A stretch of 64,000 bases of DNA from Sulfitobacter sp. 20_GPM-1509m (GTDB lineage: Bacteria; Pseudomonadota; Alphaproteobacteria; Rhodobacterales; Rhodobacteraceae), in assembly GCF_000620505.1 (NCBI RefSeq), contig NZ_JIBC01000005.1:553840-617839 (forward strand). The letters run 5' to 3'. Position 1 is the first letter of the stretch. Each line of letters opens with the position of its first letter. This document shows positions 54,750-63,999 of this stretch, piece after piece. Under the pieces are notes generated by a model. The model saw only the letters and a program-made list of their open reading frames with translations. It did no database searches and was not told where the DNA came from. A program made the translations under genes and the position numbers.

Positions 54750-56243
54750 ATGACCCGGAAATTTGCCATCATTGATCTATTTGCGGGACCCGGTGGCCTC
54801 GGTGAGGGCTTCTCGCGGGCTGGTCGTGCATCCGATGCAGGGATGAAGATCCATCTGTCCGTCGAAATGGATGACCACGCCATCCAGACGCTGCGATTGC
54901 GCGCTTTCTTGCGGTCCTTCGACGAGTTTCCTCAGGAATACTACAATGCGCTGAACAAGGGCGCACCTTTTCCTGACTGGTCGGAACTCTATCCATCGAA
55001 CTGGAAGTTGGCGGAACAGGAGGTCAGGCAGCGGGTTCTGGGTGGGGACGGCGTGTTCGAAGAGCTGGCTGTCGAACTCGACCACGCCCGCGAAGCGCAC
55101 GGAGGAAACACGATCCTGATCGGGGGGCCGCCCTGCCAAGCCTATTCCCTCGCGGGTCGTTCAAGGAACAAGGGCAAGGCTGATTATGTGCCGGAGCAGG
55201 ATGAGCGGCACTACCTGTATCGAGAATACGTGCGAATTCTGGATCGCCTGAATCCGGCGGCCTTTGTCATGGAGAATGTCAAAGGCATGCTATCGAGCAA
55301 GGTCGATGGCGGGGGCATCTTCAGCAGGGTTCTGGATGATCTCGAGGCTTCGGGGGACGGGTTTCGACTGCTCCCCCTGGCTCAACCGACACCCGAAGAT
55401 GGCAGCCGGGCTGAGGCGCGCAGCTTCCTTATCCGGGCCGAAGACCATGGTGTTCCTCAGGCTCGCCATCGTGTCATCATCCTCGGGATACGCAAGGACA
55501 TCGCGGCAGGTCTGGATTTGAATGGCCCGATCCTGGGGGAACCCCAGCCGCCGGTCACGGTCGGTGAGGCCATCACCGGCATGTGGCAATTGAGAAGCGG
55601 TTTGAGCCGACAGGACAGCGTTGACAGTTGGCACCACGCTGTCCGTGAGCAGGCCCTCGCCATCGCGAATGCCAGTGGAATCCCCGATGATGTACGAGCA
55701 ATCGCGCGCGCGATCGCCTCGGCCAACGATCTGCCTCACCATCGCAGCAGTGGTTGGAAGGGTGAAAAGTCAACAATGCCGGATCATCTCCAAGCTTGGT
55801 TCTCTGACGACCGGTTGCGCACAACACTCCAGCACGAGACCCGCGGTCACATTCCGGAAGACCTAGGGCGGTACATGTATTCGGCCGCCTACACTCATGT
55901 ATTCAAGAAAGCCCCGCAGCTGATCGAGTTCCCTGAGTTTCTGCAGCCGAAACACAAAAATCGCAGCTCCGGGGACTTCGCCGACCGTTTCCGGACGCAG
56001 GCAGCAGGCAGGCCGTCAACAACCGTGACCAGCCACATCTCGAAGGACGGACACTACTTCATCCATCCAGATCCGAAGCAATGCCGCGCGCTGACTGTGC
56101 GCGAGGCAGCACGTTTGCAGACGTTCCCGGACAACTACTGGTTCTGCGGCCCACGCACGAAGCAGTATCATCAGGTCGGCAACGCGGTTCCACCCTACCT
56201 TGCATATCAAATCGCAACGGCCGCCATGCGGTTGCTGGCGTGA
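54750..56243 (+). CDS. dcm: DNA (cytosine-5-)-methyltransferase
   Basis: About 497 aa. Motifs are in standard order: I (DLFAGPGGLGEGFSRAG, 9-25), IV with the catalytic cysteine (GGPPCQAYS, 125-133), VI (FVMENVKGM, 172-180), VIII (QARHRVIILG), and IX/X (RLQTFPDNYWFCG, YHQVGNAVPP). Between VIII and IX is a large target-recognition region. The enzyme methylates C5 of cytosine; the recognition site is unknown. It points toward the AIPR gene, whose stop is 21 bases away. Probably protects host DNA from the nuclease module, or sets the mark it reads. Confidence 0.95.
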   Translation: MTRKFAIIDLFAGPGGLGEGFSRAGRASDAGMKIHLSVEMDDHAIQTLRLRAFLRSFDEFPQEYYNALNKGAPFPDWSELYPSNWKLAEQEVRQRVLGGDGVFEELAVELDHAREAHGGNTILIGGPPCQAYSLAGRSRNKGKADYVPEQDERHYLYREYVRILDRLNPAAFVMENVKGMLSSKVDGGGIFSRVLDDLEASGDGFRLLPLAQPTPEDGSRAEARSFLIRAEDHGVPQARHRVIILGIRKDIAAGLDLNGPILGEPQPPVTVGEAITGMWQLRSGLSRQDSVDSWHHAVREQALAIANASGIPDDVRAIARAIASANDLPHHRSSGWKGEKSTMPDHLQAWFSDDRLRTTLQHETRGHIPEDLGRYMYSAAYTHVFKKAPQLIEFPEFLQPKHKNRSSGDFADRFRTQAAGRPSTTVTSHISKDGHYFIHPDPKQCRALTVREAARLQTFPDNYWFCGPRTKQYHQVGNAVPPYLAYQIATAAMRLLA

Positions 56244-56264
56244 AATCGATGCGACGAAGGCCGA

Positions 56265-58355
56265 TCACTCGGCCGCCGTCACCTCTTCAGTGATACCGAA
56301 GCCGTTGCTCTCCAGCTTGGCGAGCGCCTTGATTGCAACTGCGGTCTGGTTCTCGGTGGGGATACGGTCAGGAATTTTCGCGCAGATTCCCAAGACCTGA
56401 TATTCCATGGGAGTCAAAAGCTTGTGGCTCCGCCCCCAGTTTCGCGCTTCGTCCCAGAACTTCGGCCCGAGTTCGAACACCCGAGTTTGATCCTCGACGC
56501 TCTTGGTCAATTCGACGTCATCCTTGATCGCGTCGTCCTCACTGCGCGCTTCCTCGGGAGCTATCAGCATTCCTTTGAAGTCTTCCGGGTAATCCAGCTT
56601 CGTTTTTCTGAAACGCTCCCAGCAAGCCTGCTTCTTGGCCCATTCGCTCATGTTCCGGATGCCTTCCGGCGGGCTGGTGATCAGGCTCTGTGCTTCGGCG
56701 GCGGCGACCAGCAGCGCCTCTTCCAAGGCGGGTGGTACGGTCTGCATGCGCCAGACCCGTTGGAGATCGACTTGCTTCTCTGCGGCCTCGGCGTCGTGCG
56801 CGACCTTTGCGATGGCATAGGTGACGATGTTCGCCCGGTAGCCACCTTCATACCATTCCTGTGCCGAGACCAGTTTTTCCAGCCTGCGGAAGGTGATGGC
56901 CTTCGCAATCAATTGACGATACCAGACTTCGTCCACCCGGGCACCACTCTTGCCCCAGACTTTCTGGATCACCTTGGCGAATTCCGCGAAGTTCTTCTGA
57001 GCCCCCTTTGAGACCTCTTCAGGACGCCCGCTCCATGAGTTCTCGAACTTGGCCAGGTCGGTCTTGGTGAAGAACTGCGACTTCGGGAATTCGGCATCCC
57101 ATTTGTTTCTCTGAGCGGAGGTCTTCTTGGCGCGTTCGTCTGCGAACTGACCGCGCGCCCGTTCGTAGAACCATTTGGTCTCCCGGTATCCATCTGCTCC
57201 AGCCGGCGCGAGGATCTTCCGAGATAGTTCTTCAATGCGAATGTGAAACGGGTGGTTGGCAAAGAAGTCCGCGGCGTTGACCTTGTTTTGGCTGTTGGCG
57301 AATTCCGAGATCTGCGGGACCACCGTCGGTGCCAGTGTCGGAGGAACGACATTCAGTTTCATCTGGACATAGATGTCTTTAAGACCTTCGCCAGCCAGCT
57401 TGCGGGCAGCATGGATTGAGGCTGTAGTCTGACCTCCATTTACGATCTGAAGGTTTTCGGCGCGGGTAATCACCAGACCGTCTTCGGTCTTCTCGCAGAT
57501 GACGTTTTCGGCTGTGGCGGAAAGCCCGTTATTATAGGCAAAAAACATCTGGGGATCATCCTTGATGGTGTCCCTGATGCCTCTGTTCACCTTGCCGCGC
57601 GCCTGAAGGAAGCTCCTCACGTTGGCTTCCAGCAGACGGGCACCCCATCGATCGTAAACCTGGGCAAGCTGCGCACCCGGAATGACCGCGAGATAGCTTT
57701 CGAGTGCCGTATCCGCCCCGGACGCCCGGAGAACCGGCACTGCACCACCGAATTCGCCGGCGAAATCAATCGTCAGATCTTCGCGGGCTCTGCCCTGTTC
57801 GAGGTATGCCTGAAGGCGTTTCAGGTCCCACGAACTGTAAGTGACGGGCTTGCCGCCAATTTCACCTGCGGGTTTGGCGTCCGCCTTCGCCCGGTTGTCC
57901 GAATTTGTGACATAGATCAGTTTGATCTTTTCGATGAGCGGCCACCGGGTCTGGATGAGCTCGACCAGTTGCGCGGCATTGCTGGTTTCTTCCAGGTCAT
58001 CGAGGAATTGCTCCGTCCGCGAATGTCTGAGGAACTCCACCAACTTCGAAAACTGCGTTTGCAGGTGCTTGCCATCAGTTTTGCGCACCTCCGGCGTGAT
58101 CTGGAAGTCTGTCAGGATCAGTGCAAGCTCACCGTTGGTGTCACGTGGATCGCCGCTGTATCCGCTGACCTGCAACGTGACCCTCCCCCGCTTGCCAGCG
58201 AAGTGGCAGTAGTCGGCTTCCTCGATCTCGCCGGCTTCGTTGAGGATCTCTCCAACCTTTTCAAAGAAAGCTTCCTGGACATAGGCGCCCATCGCATCGG
58301 CGTTGCCCTGGATATCCGCGATCAGACTCTGATGGAATTCCTCAAGCTCCGACAT
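56265..58355 (-). CDS. AIPR (abortive infection phage resistance) family protein
   Basis: 696 aa. The region LLEANVRSFLQARGKVNRGIRDTIKDDPQMFFAYNNGLSATAENV...IVNGGQTTASIHAARK carries the AIPR family motifs (the NVRxFL and NNGxS/T and NGGQT blocks, about residues 245-330). AIPR genes are known from restriction-modification neighbourhoods and one relative acts in phage abortive infection. Biochemistry is unknown. The start overlaps the DUF4420 gene stop by 14 bases; it is the last gene of a GHKL-Z1-DUF4420-AIPR operon. Confidence 0.88.
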   Translation of the reverse strand: MSELEEFHQSLIADIQGNADAMGAYVQEAFFEKVGEILNEAGEIEEADYCHFAGKRGRVTLQVSGYSGDPRDTNGELALILTDFQITPEVRKTDGKHLQTQFSKLVEFLRHSRTEQFLDDLEETSNAAQLVELIQTRWPLIEKIKLIYVTNSDNRAKADAKPAGEIGGKPVTYSSWDLKRLQAYLEQGRAREDLTIDFAGEFGGAVPVLRASGADTALESYLAVIPGAQLAQVYDRWGARLLEANVRSFLQARGKVNRGIRDTIKDDPQMFFAYNNGLSATAENVICEKTEDGLVITRAENLQIVNGGQTTASIHAARKLAGEGLKDIYVQMKLNVVPPTLAPTVVPQISEFANSQNKVNAADFFANHPFHIRIEELSRKILAPAGADGYRETKWFYERARGQFADERAKKTSAQRNKWDAEFPKSQFFTKTDLAKFENSWSGRPEEVSKGAQKNFAEFAKVIQKVWGKSGARVDEVWYRQLIAKAITFRRLEKLVSAQEWYEGGYRANIVTYAIAKVAHDAEAAEKQVDLQRVWRMQTVPPALEEALLVAAAEAQSLITSPPEGIRNMSEWAKKQACWERFRKTKLDYPEDFKGMLIAPEEARSEDDAIKDDVELTKSVEDQTRVFELGPKFWDEARNWGRSHKLLTPMEYQVLGICAKIPDRIPTENQTAVAIKALAKLESNGFGITEEVTAAE

Positions 58356-59319
58356 CCCGTGTCTCCTCCAATAGCAATGTCTTCAAATCTGTTGTGGTCT
58401 CGAAGCCGATGCAGGCGTCGAGGCGTATCGAATAGGCCAGTTCTTGGGTCCCTGCTGGCAGGGGCGGGACAATCCTTGGGAAGCCCTCGACGACCTGAAA
58501 CAGCCGTGCCGCTCCAAGGTGCCAGCGACGTTCCGGTTCGACGGCGTCTTCCGCATAGGGGCTTTCGGCGATGCGCTGCTCCCACACGTCCAGCGCTGCA
58601 ACATCATCTTCGAAAAACTTCGCCGTTCTGTCCACATGATCCTTCAGGTTGTCACCCTCGGCATCCAGTGCGGTGTCTACATCCTGGACGCGAAGGAACA
58701 GCTGGGCTCCGACGATGTCCATCAGTTGGGCCTCGGACGAAATCCGGATCTTCGGATGGGCCGCGCTCCTCCGCGCCTTGACTTCGAAGAACATGCCGGG
58801 AAGCTCGAAGTCCTTCGCGCTGTCATCCGGCCCCTTCCAAGCTTCCACCGCCTTGCTCGGACCGATGACAGCGACGAGCTCGCGCAGGAATGCAAGTTCG
58901 CCGACTAGGCCACGTTGCACTTCCAGCGGCATTCCCTGCTTGCCGCCCCGCAGAAGATGGTGCCAGCGCATGGCCCGCCGAACGGCGCGGCCGAGTGCCC
59001 CTTGGAGATCGGCGGCCTCTTCACCCGCTGAAACCACGTCCCGACAAAGAGTTTCGAAAAGGTCGATATGGGCGAATTCGGACAGCGTGATGCAAAGGTG
59101 GTTGGCGCCCTCGACGACCCGGTAGAAAACGCCGACATGCTTGAGCTTCGGCAATGGGCGCACCTCTTCGACGCCAGCCGAGAGGCGCAGCACCAAACCC
59201 GGAGCCCCGTCAGGCATCCTCACCCAGAAGAAGTCGAACCGCCCCTTGCTGTCGACACGCCGCGCCTCGTTCTCGGCGAGGCTGGCCCACGGTCCCTCAA
59301 TCGTCCTCATATGCGCCAT
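58342..59319 (-). CDS. PD-(D/E)XK nuclease-like protein (DUF4420 family)
   Basis: About 325 aa. The predicted nuclease core has GELAFLRELV (glutamate near 141), DFELPG (aspartate near 170) and the ExK motif FFEVKARR (near 179-181), followed by HPKIRISSEAQL; these match a PD-(D/E)XK fold of the DUF4420 type. The most likely role is DNA cleavage by the defence system. The ATG at 59319 has AAGAGG 6 bases upstream. It overlaps the Z1 gene by 23 bases and the AIPR gene by 14. Confidence 0.85.
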   Translation of the reverse strand: MAHMRTIEGPWASLAENEARRVDSKGRFDFFWVRMPDGAPGLVLRLSAGVEEVRPLPKLKHVGVFYRVVEGANHLCITLSEFAHIDLFETLCRDVVSAGEEAADLQGALGRAVRRAMRWHHLLRGGKQGMPLEVQRGLVGELAFLRELVAVIGPSKAVEAWKGPDDSAKDFELPGMFFEVKARRSAAHPKIRISSEAQLMDIVGAQLFLRVQDVDTALDAEGDNLKDHVDRTAKFFEDDVAALDVWEQRIAESPYAEDAVEPERRWHLGAARLFQVVEGFPRIVPPLPAGTQELAYSIRLDACIGFETTTDLKTLLLEETRDVGA

Positions 59320-62053
59320 CGTCATCCTCTTCGGAGCCGTAGATTTCGCGGAACTTCACCATGTTGATGATGTATTCCACCCGATCATTCGGTTTGGCGG
59401 ACGGGGGAAGGCTGATGCTCCAACCGATCACGGGACGCTCGGGCAGCCGGTCGAGTACGCTCTTGTCATGCAACTGATCAATGTTCTTTTCCTCAGGCAG
59501 GCGAACCTGCACGACATGAAGCACGAACAGTGGCTTGTCGCGGACCTGGCGATAGATCCGGTCTGGGAATGACGGGCGCTTTTCCTCGTCCGTTCCATCG
59601 AGTTTCTCAGCGGCCAGATATGCTGCTTCAGCTTGCTTGGCCTTTTCCTCATCGACCCCGATACGCTCTACGCCACGGGACGCAATGCGGGCGCGCTTGC
59701 CACTCATGGACAGAAGATGATCGCCGAGGTCGGCGTAACCGATACGGCGCATCTGCGGTCCGACGGTCCAGCCGCCAATATCAAAGTTGTCGGCTTCGCT
59801 CTTCACGTCGGTGACAAGAACGTCCCACTCTTTCAGTTCGTCATCTTGCCGATCGCGTATGTAGCCGCGAACCGGCCCGGGTTGGGTCAGGAAGGCTTGT
59901 TCATGGTTGCGCCAGGCGAGCAGAAACTGGTCGATCAATTCGACCGGCACGTCCTTCAGAAGATGCCCACCGTTCACCTTGTCAGCTGCCGCCGGTCCAA
60001 GTCCTCGTGCGGCCATGCCCTCCAGCAGGCGCACAGCGGCTTCATGGTTCGCTGCAAGTTCCTTTGGCTTGGCCGTGATCTTTGCGGTCTCAACCCAAGC
60101 GTTGGACAGGCCGATCAGGATGTGTTTCTGGCCTGACCCCATTTTGTTGCGGGCAGTCACCAAGAGCGATGCCGGGTGGCTGCGCACGGACAAGCCGAAG
60201 TCGGAAGGCGTCGCCTTGGCCTTCTCCATCTTCTTCAGCTCGAGATGCAGTTCCTCGCTCGCTTCGGCAATGTGAGCATACCAGTCGATCGCATCGGAGG
60301 GCATCCAGATGCGGCACAGATCCTCGTAGCCGCCACGATAGCCGAACCATCGGCCCATCTGCATCAGCGTGTCATACATCATGGTGTTGCGGAGGAACCA
60401 GGTGACCGTCAAGCCTTCGAGCGTGAGGCCCCGCGACAGCGAGAAGCCGCCAACGGCAATGACTGTCTGGCCAACGTTGGACTCGCCGGTATAGTCGAGG
60501 CCGTTGGCGCGGCTGTTCACCTCAACGACCTTCGCCGCCGCGACCGCTTCAAGCATGGCCGCAAGCACCTTGGACCAGTCCGGCTCGGCGTCGAAATACT
60601 CCCTCTCCCAAGTCTCATGCAGATCCGCAATCATCGCGTCGCGCAATGCAGCTTCACCGCGCGCACCGTTGACACGCAGCGTGTCCTGAATGCCGCCGAC
60701 GTATTGGTGCAACCGGTTCCGTAGCAGCCCCTGCACCTTCGTGAAGCGGCTCGCATTCACCAGCATCGAGCAGTGTTTCGAGGCCTGGCCGCGCAGATTC
60801 CGGATTGTCCGCGCGATCAGAAACGCTCGCACGGCCTCCTTCAGGCTTTCAGGCAATTCATCGACCGTCTGGTCGATGCGGTGCTTCATCGGTAGAACGT
60901 CTTCGTTGTCAGTGATGTAGCGCAGCCAGATAGGGTCGCCATCATCGGGAATTCCGTCGATGAAAATCTTCTTCGCGCCGAAGTAGTTCGACGGCGCATC
61001 CAACCCCACGATGAAGTGCTTCGGGAAGAGATCTTCCTTGAGCGCTTCGTCATACTGGTCCGGGTCGACGAAAATGTTGGCGAAGGGCGTTGCCGTGTAA
61101 CCCACGTAGCAACTGCGGTGGAACATGTTCAGCAGATCGCGGATCTGCCCATTGATCTTGGTGATCTCGTCCTTCGAATACTTCGTATTGATCGAAGCGT
61201 TGTCGGCCTCGTCATCGATCAGCAGCATCGGCTGGTCGATCATCTGATCGTCGCCCCTGGCACTGTTCTCGCGCAGCCAGTCCAACAGGTTGCGCAGCGT
61301 GTTGTGGTTCTTCTTGATGACCAGAACCACCGGAACCTTGTATGAATCGATCTGGCTGGTGTTGGTGGACGCCGTGTCCTTTCGGAAGTCGGCGAGTGTA
61401 TTCGTCAAGCCAACCGGGACATGGCGGTCATCAAACAGTCCGACACCGATGGCGCGGTTGCCCTTCTTGCCCTGCGTTGCCAGCCGCCCGGTATCACGAC
61501 CGATGAAGCCTTCGTCGATCCTTTCCTGGGTTTGGTTGCGCAGATTGTTGTGGATGCCCGCGATCACGACGATCAGTCGGTAGCCCGCATCCGCCGCCTT
61601 GCAAATCAAGCCGGTGTAGTTCGCCGTCTTGCCGCTCTGGACGTGACCGACAACCATCCCCCGACGATCCCATTTCTTGTCGAGTCCCGGATTGCCCAAG
61701 CGACCGAGGATGCGGTCAGTTAGTTCGTCAGTGGTGGTGATGACGTCTTGTGGCAGGCCGTTCTTGTGCAGCAGCTTTTTGTAACGGTCCCAGTAGAACG
61801 GGTCGATGGACGCCTTGGCCTCGTCCAGCCAAGGCCGAAAGCTCTCGTCATCGACCATCGCCCCGAGCCCCATGGTGATGCCGAAACGCTCCTCAATGTC
61901 ACGTGCGAGCTGCTCGAGGGCATCCGGCCCGGCATTCACGTTCAACGCCCCGTTCATCGTAGTTATGAAAATCCGCAGTTCGGTGCCGCTTTTGCGCTGA
62001 TGCGCCAGTGATTGCGAAACGACATCATCAAGATGCTTGAGCTCTGCGGTCAC
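59297..62053 (-). CDS. Z1-domain SF2-like ATPase/helicase protein
   Basis: About 918 aa. GTG at 62053 overlaps the stop of the GHKL gene (GTGA). Superfamily II-like motifs: Walker A GHVQSGKT (136-143), Walker B LLIDDEAD (277-284), TATP in YTATPFA (319-325), and a late QMGRWFGYR arginine motif. The C-terminal half has the Z1 domain. Z1 proteins occur with GHKL ATPases, nucleases and methylases in restriction-like neighbourhoods and are thought to remodel or cut DNA; this has not been shown for this protein. Confidence 0.88.
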   Translation of the reverse strand: MTAELKHLDDVVSQSLAHQRKSGTELRIFITTMNGALNVNAGPDALEQLARDIEERFGITMGLGAMVDDESFRPWLDEAKASIDPFYWDRYKKLLHKNGLPQDVITTTDELTDRILGRLGNPGLDKKWDRRGMVVGHVQSGKTANYTGLICKAADAGYRLIVVIAGIHNNLRNQTQERIDEGFIGRDTGRLATQGKKGNRAIGVGLFDDRHVPVGLTNTLADFRKDTASTNTSQIDSYKVPVVLVIKKNHNTLRNLLDWLRENSARGDDQMIDQPMLLIDDEADNASINTKYSKDEITKINGQIRDLLNMFHRSCYVGYTATPFANIFVDPDQYDEALKEDLFPKHFIVGLDAPSNYFGAKKIFIDGIPDDGDPIWLRYITDNEDVLPMKHRIDQTVDELPESLKEAVRAFLIARTIRNLRGQASKHCSMLVNASRFTKVQGLLRNRLHQYVGGIQDTLRVNGARGEAALRDAMIADLHETWEREYFDAEPDWSKVLAAMLEAVAAAKVVEVNSRANGLDYTGESNVGQTVIAVGGFSLSRGLTLEGLTVTWFLRNTMMYDTLMQMGRWFGYRGGYEDLCRIWMPSDAIDWYAHIAEASEELHLELKKMEKAKATPSDFGLSVRSHPASLLVTARNKMGSGQKHILIGLSNAWVETAKITAKPKELAANHEAAVRLLEGMAARGLGPAAADKVNGGHLLKDVPVELIDQFLLAWRNHEQAFLTQPGPVRGYIRDRQDDELKEWDVLVTDVKSEADNFDIGGWTVGPQMRRIGYADLGDHLLSMSGKRARIASRGVERIGVDEEKAKQAEAAYLAAEKLDGTDEEKRPSFPDRIYRQVRDKPLFVLHVVQVRLPEEKNIDQLHDKSVLDRLPERPVIGWSISLPPSAKPNDRVEYIINMVKFREIYGSEEDDDGAYEDD

Positions 62054-63540
62054 GAGGGTTCTCCCTGTATTTCTTCGACAAGCCGTCGAATCGCGTCCTT
62101 GTGGTGGATGAACGGCTCGGTCGAGCATAGAGCTCGCACCACGTCATTTCCTGTCATGTTCGAATGCAGCAAAGTCCTGATGGCGATCTCGGCCGAGTCG
62201 GCGAAATCCGCGAAATCTGCCGCGTCTTGGGTCACATCCTCGGCGCCGCCCAGCATGTCCGCGTGCAATGCAGCAATGGGCAAGCCGCTGCCCAGAAGAC
62301 TGATGCAGGTCCTGAACCCATGCCGAAACTCTTCAGGCAGCGCGGCGGCGAAACCGGTGATCGAGGGGTGCTCGACATTGGGGCGGTAGACGATGCCACC
62401 ATCCCTCTGCACGCGGTTCCAGAGCGGCAGATACTCATCGGACACGAGCTTTCGGCCCCGGCGCTGGTAGGTTCGCTTCGATGTTCCCTGGAGCCGTTCA
62501 ACGATCCTCCGCAATCGTTCGCGCACAACTGGCGGCATCTGGGCCGATGCCTTGCGAACGTCGATCTTCCAGTCCGAGTCCATGGTGTTCGGGATGTCGA
62601 CACGCACCCTTGCCAGTTTCGTCAGTTCTGTCTGCCGTGCGAGGCCTAGCCAACTGCCGGCGATGATGAGACGGCGCTCACGATAGATGTAGAAGCCTTG
62701 GGACCTTAGATGGCCTTCGGGGCGACCGAGGTCTTCCCAAGCCGTCTTCGACAACTTTTTGTGATGGGGAAGCGTGAAGCACTGGGTAACCACTTCGCCG
62801 TTGAGCAGCAGCAAGGTATCTTCGGGATCCGTCTGCGTTGCCGGGTGATCCGTCGCAAAGGGGTCTATCGGCAAGAGCTTTCGGTCGTTCAGCAGTATCC
62901 GCAGAGCGGGTTTGCCGCCCTCCATGTAGCGATGGAAGCAGAGCCGCAAGTGGCGCTCTGCACCCGAAATGGCCTTGTTGATTTCAGCTGAGCGCTTTGC
63001 AACATCATTCCGAAAGTTCGTCGAGAGCCGATCGAGCTTGCGCCAAAGCACAATGGTCCCGGCATTCGGCAGCCTGTCCGCAGCGGGTATATCTGTCAGG
63101 TCATCCTCGAGGTCTACGCGCCAGTCATTGCTCTCCGCAACCTTGTCGAGATCCCATGTCGCGGCAGATGTATGACCATCCTTCCTGGAGATCACGGTCA
63201 ACTGGCGGCATTGCGAAAAGCTCGCGCTCTTCAAGCCCAACCCGAACCGTCCGAGATCATGACCTTCGCGTTCCTGAAGCGGATTCTTCGTCCCAGGCCG
63301 CATTGCTTCAATCAACTCGGGTTCGGTCATGCCTGTCCCGTTGTCGACGATTGCGATCCACGGTTCATCGGTCGCCGTTTCTGCGAGAATTTCGACCTTG
63401 GTCGCCTTGGCCGTCACCGAATTGTCGATGACATCTGCCATTGCAGTTTCCAAGGTATAACCGAAATCCCTCATACCTTCGATCAGTGATGCCGCGTACG
63501 GAGTCGCGTCTGCCTGTCGTTTTGTTTTACGCACAACCAT
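62050..63540 (-). CDS. GHKL-type ATPase (MutL/MORC/Hsp90-like)
   Basis: 496 aa. The N-box ETAMADVIDNS (31-41), G1 DNGTGM (66-71) and G2 GRFGLGLKSAS (97-107) form a Bergerat ATP-binding fold. ATP-driven N-terminal dimerisation, as in MutL and MORC, could clamp DNA. It is the first gene of the operon; a 192-base gap at 63541-63732 before the IS3 gene should contain its promoter. The start at 63540, MVVRKTKRQADATPYAASLIEGMRD, fits the family. Confidence 0.9.
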   Translation of the reverse strand: MVVRKTKRQADATPYAASLIEGMRDFGYTLETAMADVIDNSVTAKATKVEILAETATDEPWIAIVDNGTGMTEPELIEAMRPGTKNPLQEREGHDLGRFGLGLKSASFSQCRQLTVISRKDGHTSAATWDLDKVAESNDWRVDLEDDLTDIPAADRLPNAGTIVLWRKLDRLSTNFRNDVAKRSAEINKAISGAERHLRLCFHRYMEGGKPALRILLNDRKLLPIDPFATDHPATQTDPEDTLLLLNGEVVTQCFTLPHHKKLSKTAWEDLGRPEGHLRSQGFYIYRERRLIIAGSWLGLARQTELTKLARVRVDIPNTMDSDWKIDVRKASAQMPPVVRERLRRIVERLQGTSKRTYQRRGRKLVSDEYLPLWNRVQRDGGIVYRPNVEHPSITGFAAALPEEFRHGFRTCISLLGSGLPIAALHADMLGGAEDVTQDAADFADFADSAEIAIRTLLHSNMTGNDVVRALCSTEPFIHHKDAIRRLVEEIQGEPS

Positions 63541-63732
63541 ACTTCTCTGCGTTTGAGCAACACATTTTCGCTATGGCCCTCCCTCTCGCGAGCCGTTGCA
63601 TTTCAATGTGAACACACGGCACACGTAAGTTGAAGATGAAAAAGCATTTTCTTTTGGCGCGTTGCGATTGCCGTGAGCCCATTGGAATGTGAGACTCAGC
63701 CAGACTCACTGAATTGAGGTGCCCCTAGTTTG
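63541..63732. other. 192-base intergenic region between GHKL gene and IS3 element
   Basis: AT-richer than the flanks. Near 63713 is a stretch (TGAATTGAGGTGCCCCTAG) that could be the IS3 end, since the transposase stop follows at 63733. No gene or clear promoter was recognised. Confidence 0.4.
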
Positions 63733-63999
63733 CTAGACACCTGCCTCGTTCAGTTTCTGCTGTCTCGCTTCGAAGTCAACGGGCGACAGCATGCCGTTGT
63801 TCGTGTGCTTGCGCTTGGGGTTGTAGAACATCTCGATGTATTCGAAGACGTCCTGCCGTGCGGCGTCGCGTGTCGGGTATGTGCGTCGCCTTATCCGTTC
63901 CCGCTTCAAGAGTTGAAAGAAGCTCTCGGCGACAGCGTTATCGTGACAATTCCCACGTCGGCTCATGCTGGCTTCGAGGTTATGCTGGCTGAGAAACAC
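63733..63999 (-). mobile_element. IS3-family transposase OrfB, C-terminal end (cut by window edge)
   Basis: At least 88 aa in this window. The sequence MSRRGNCHDNAVAESFFQLLKRERIRRR and VFEYIEMFYNPKRKHTNNGMLSPVDFE is the C-terminal part of an IS3-group DDE integrase catalytic domain, with the last catalytic glutamate in NAVAESFF. The gene runs on beyond the right edge; the first residues before MSRRG belong to the interior of the same protein. The element's other end is outside the window. Its type within IS3 cannot be settled from this piece. Confidence 0.9.

Noticed and set aside
63713..63735. IS3 terminal inverted repeat at the element's end.
   Set aside because: A plausible sequence is present, but without the other end it cannot be confirmed, so it was not listed as a feature.
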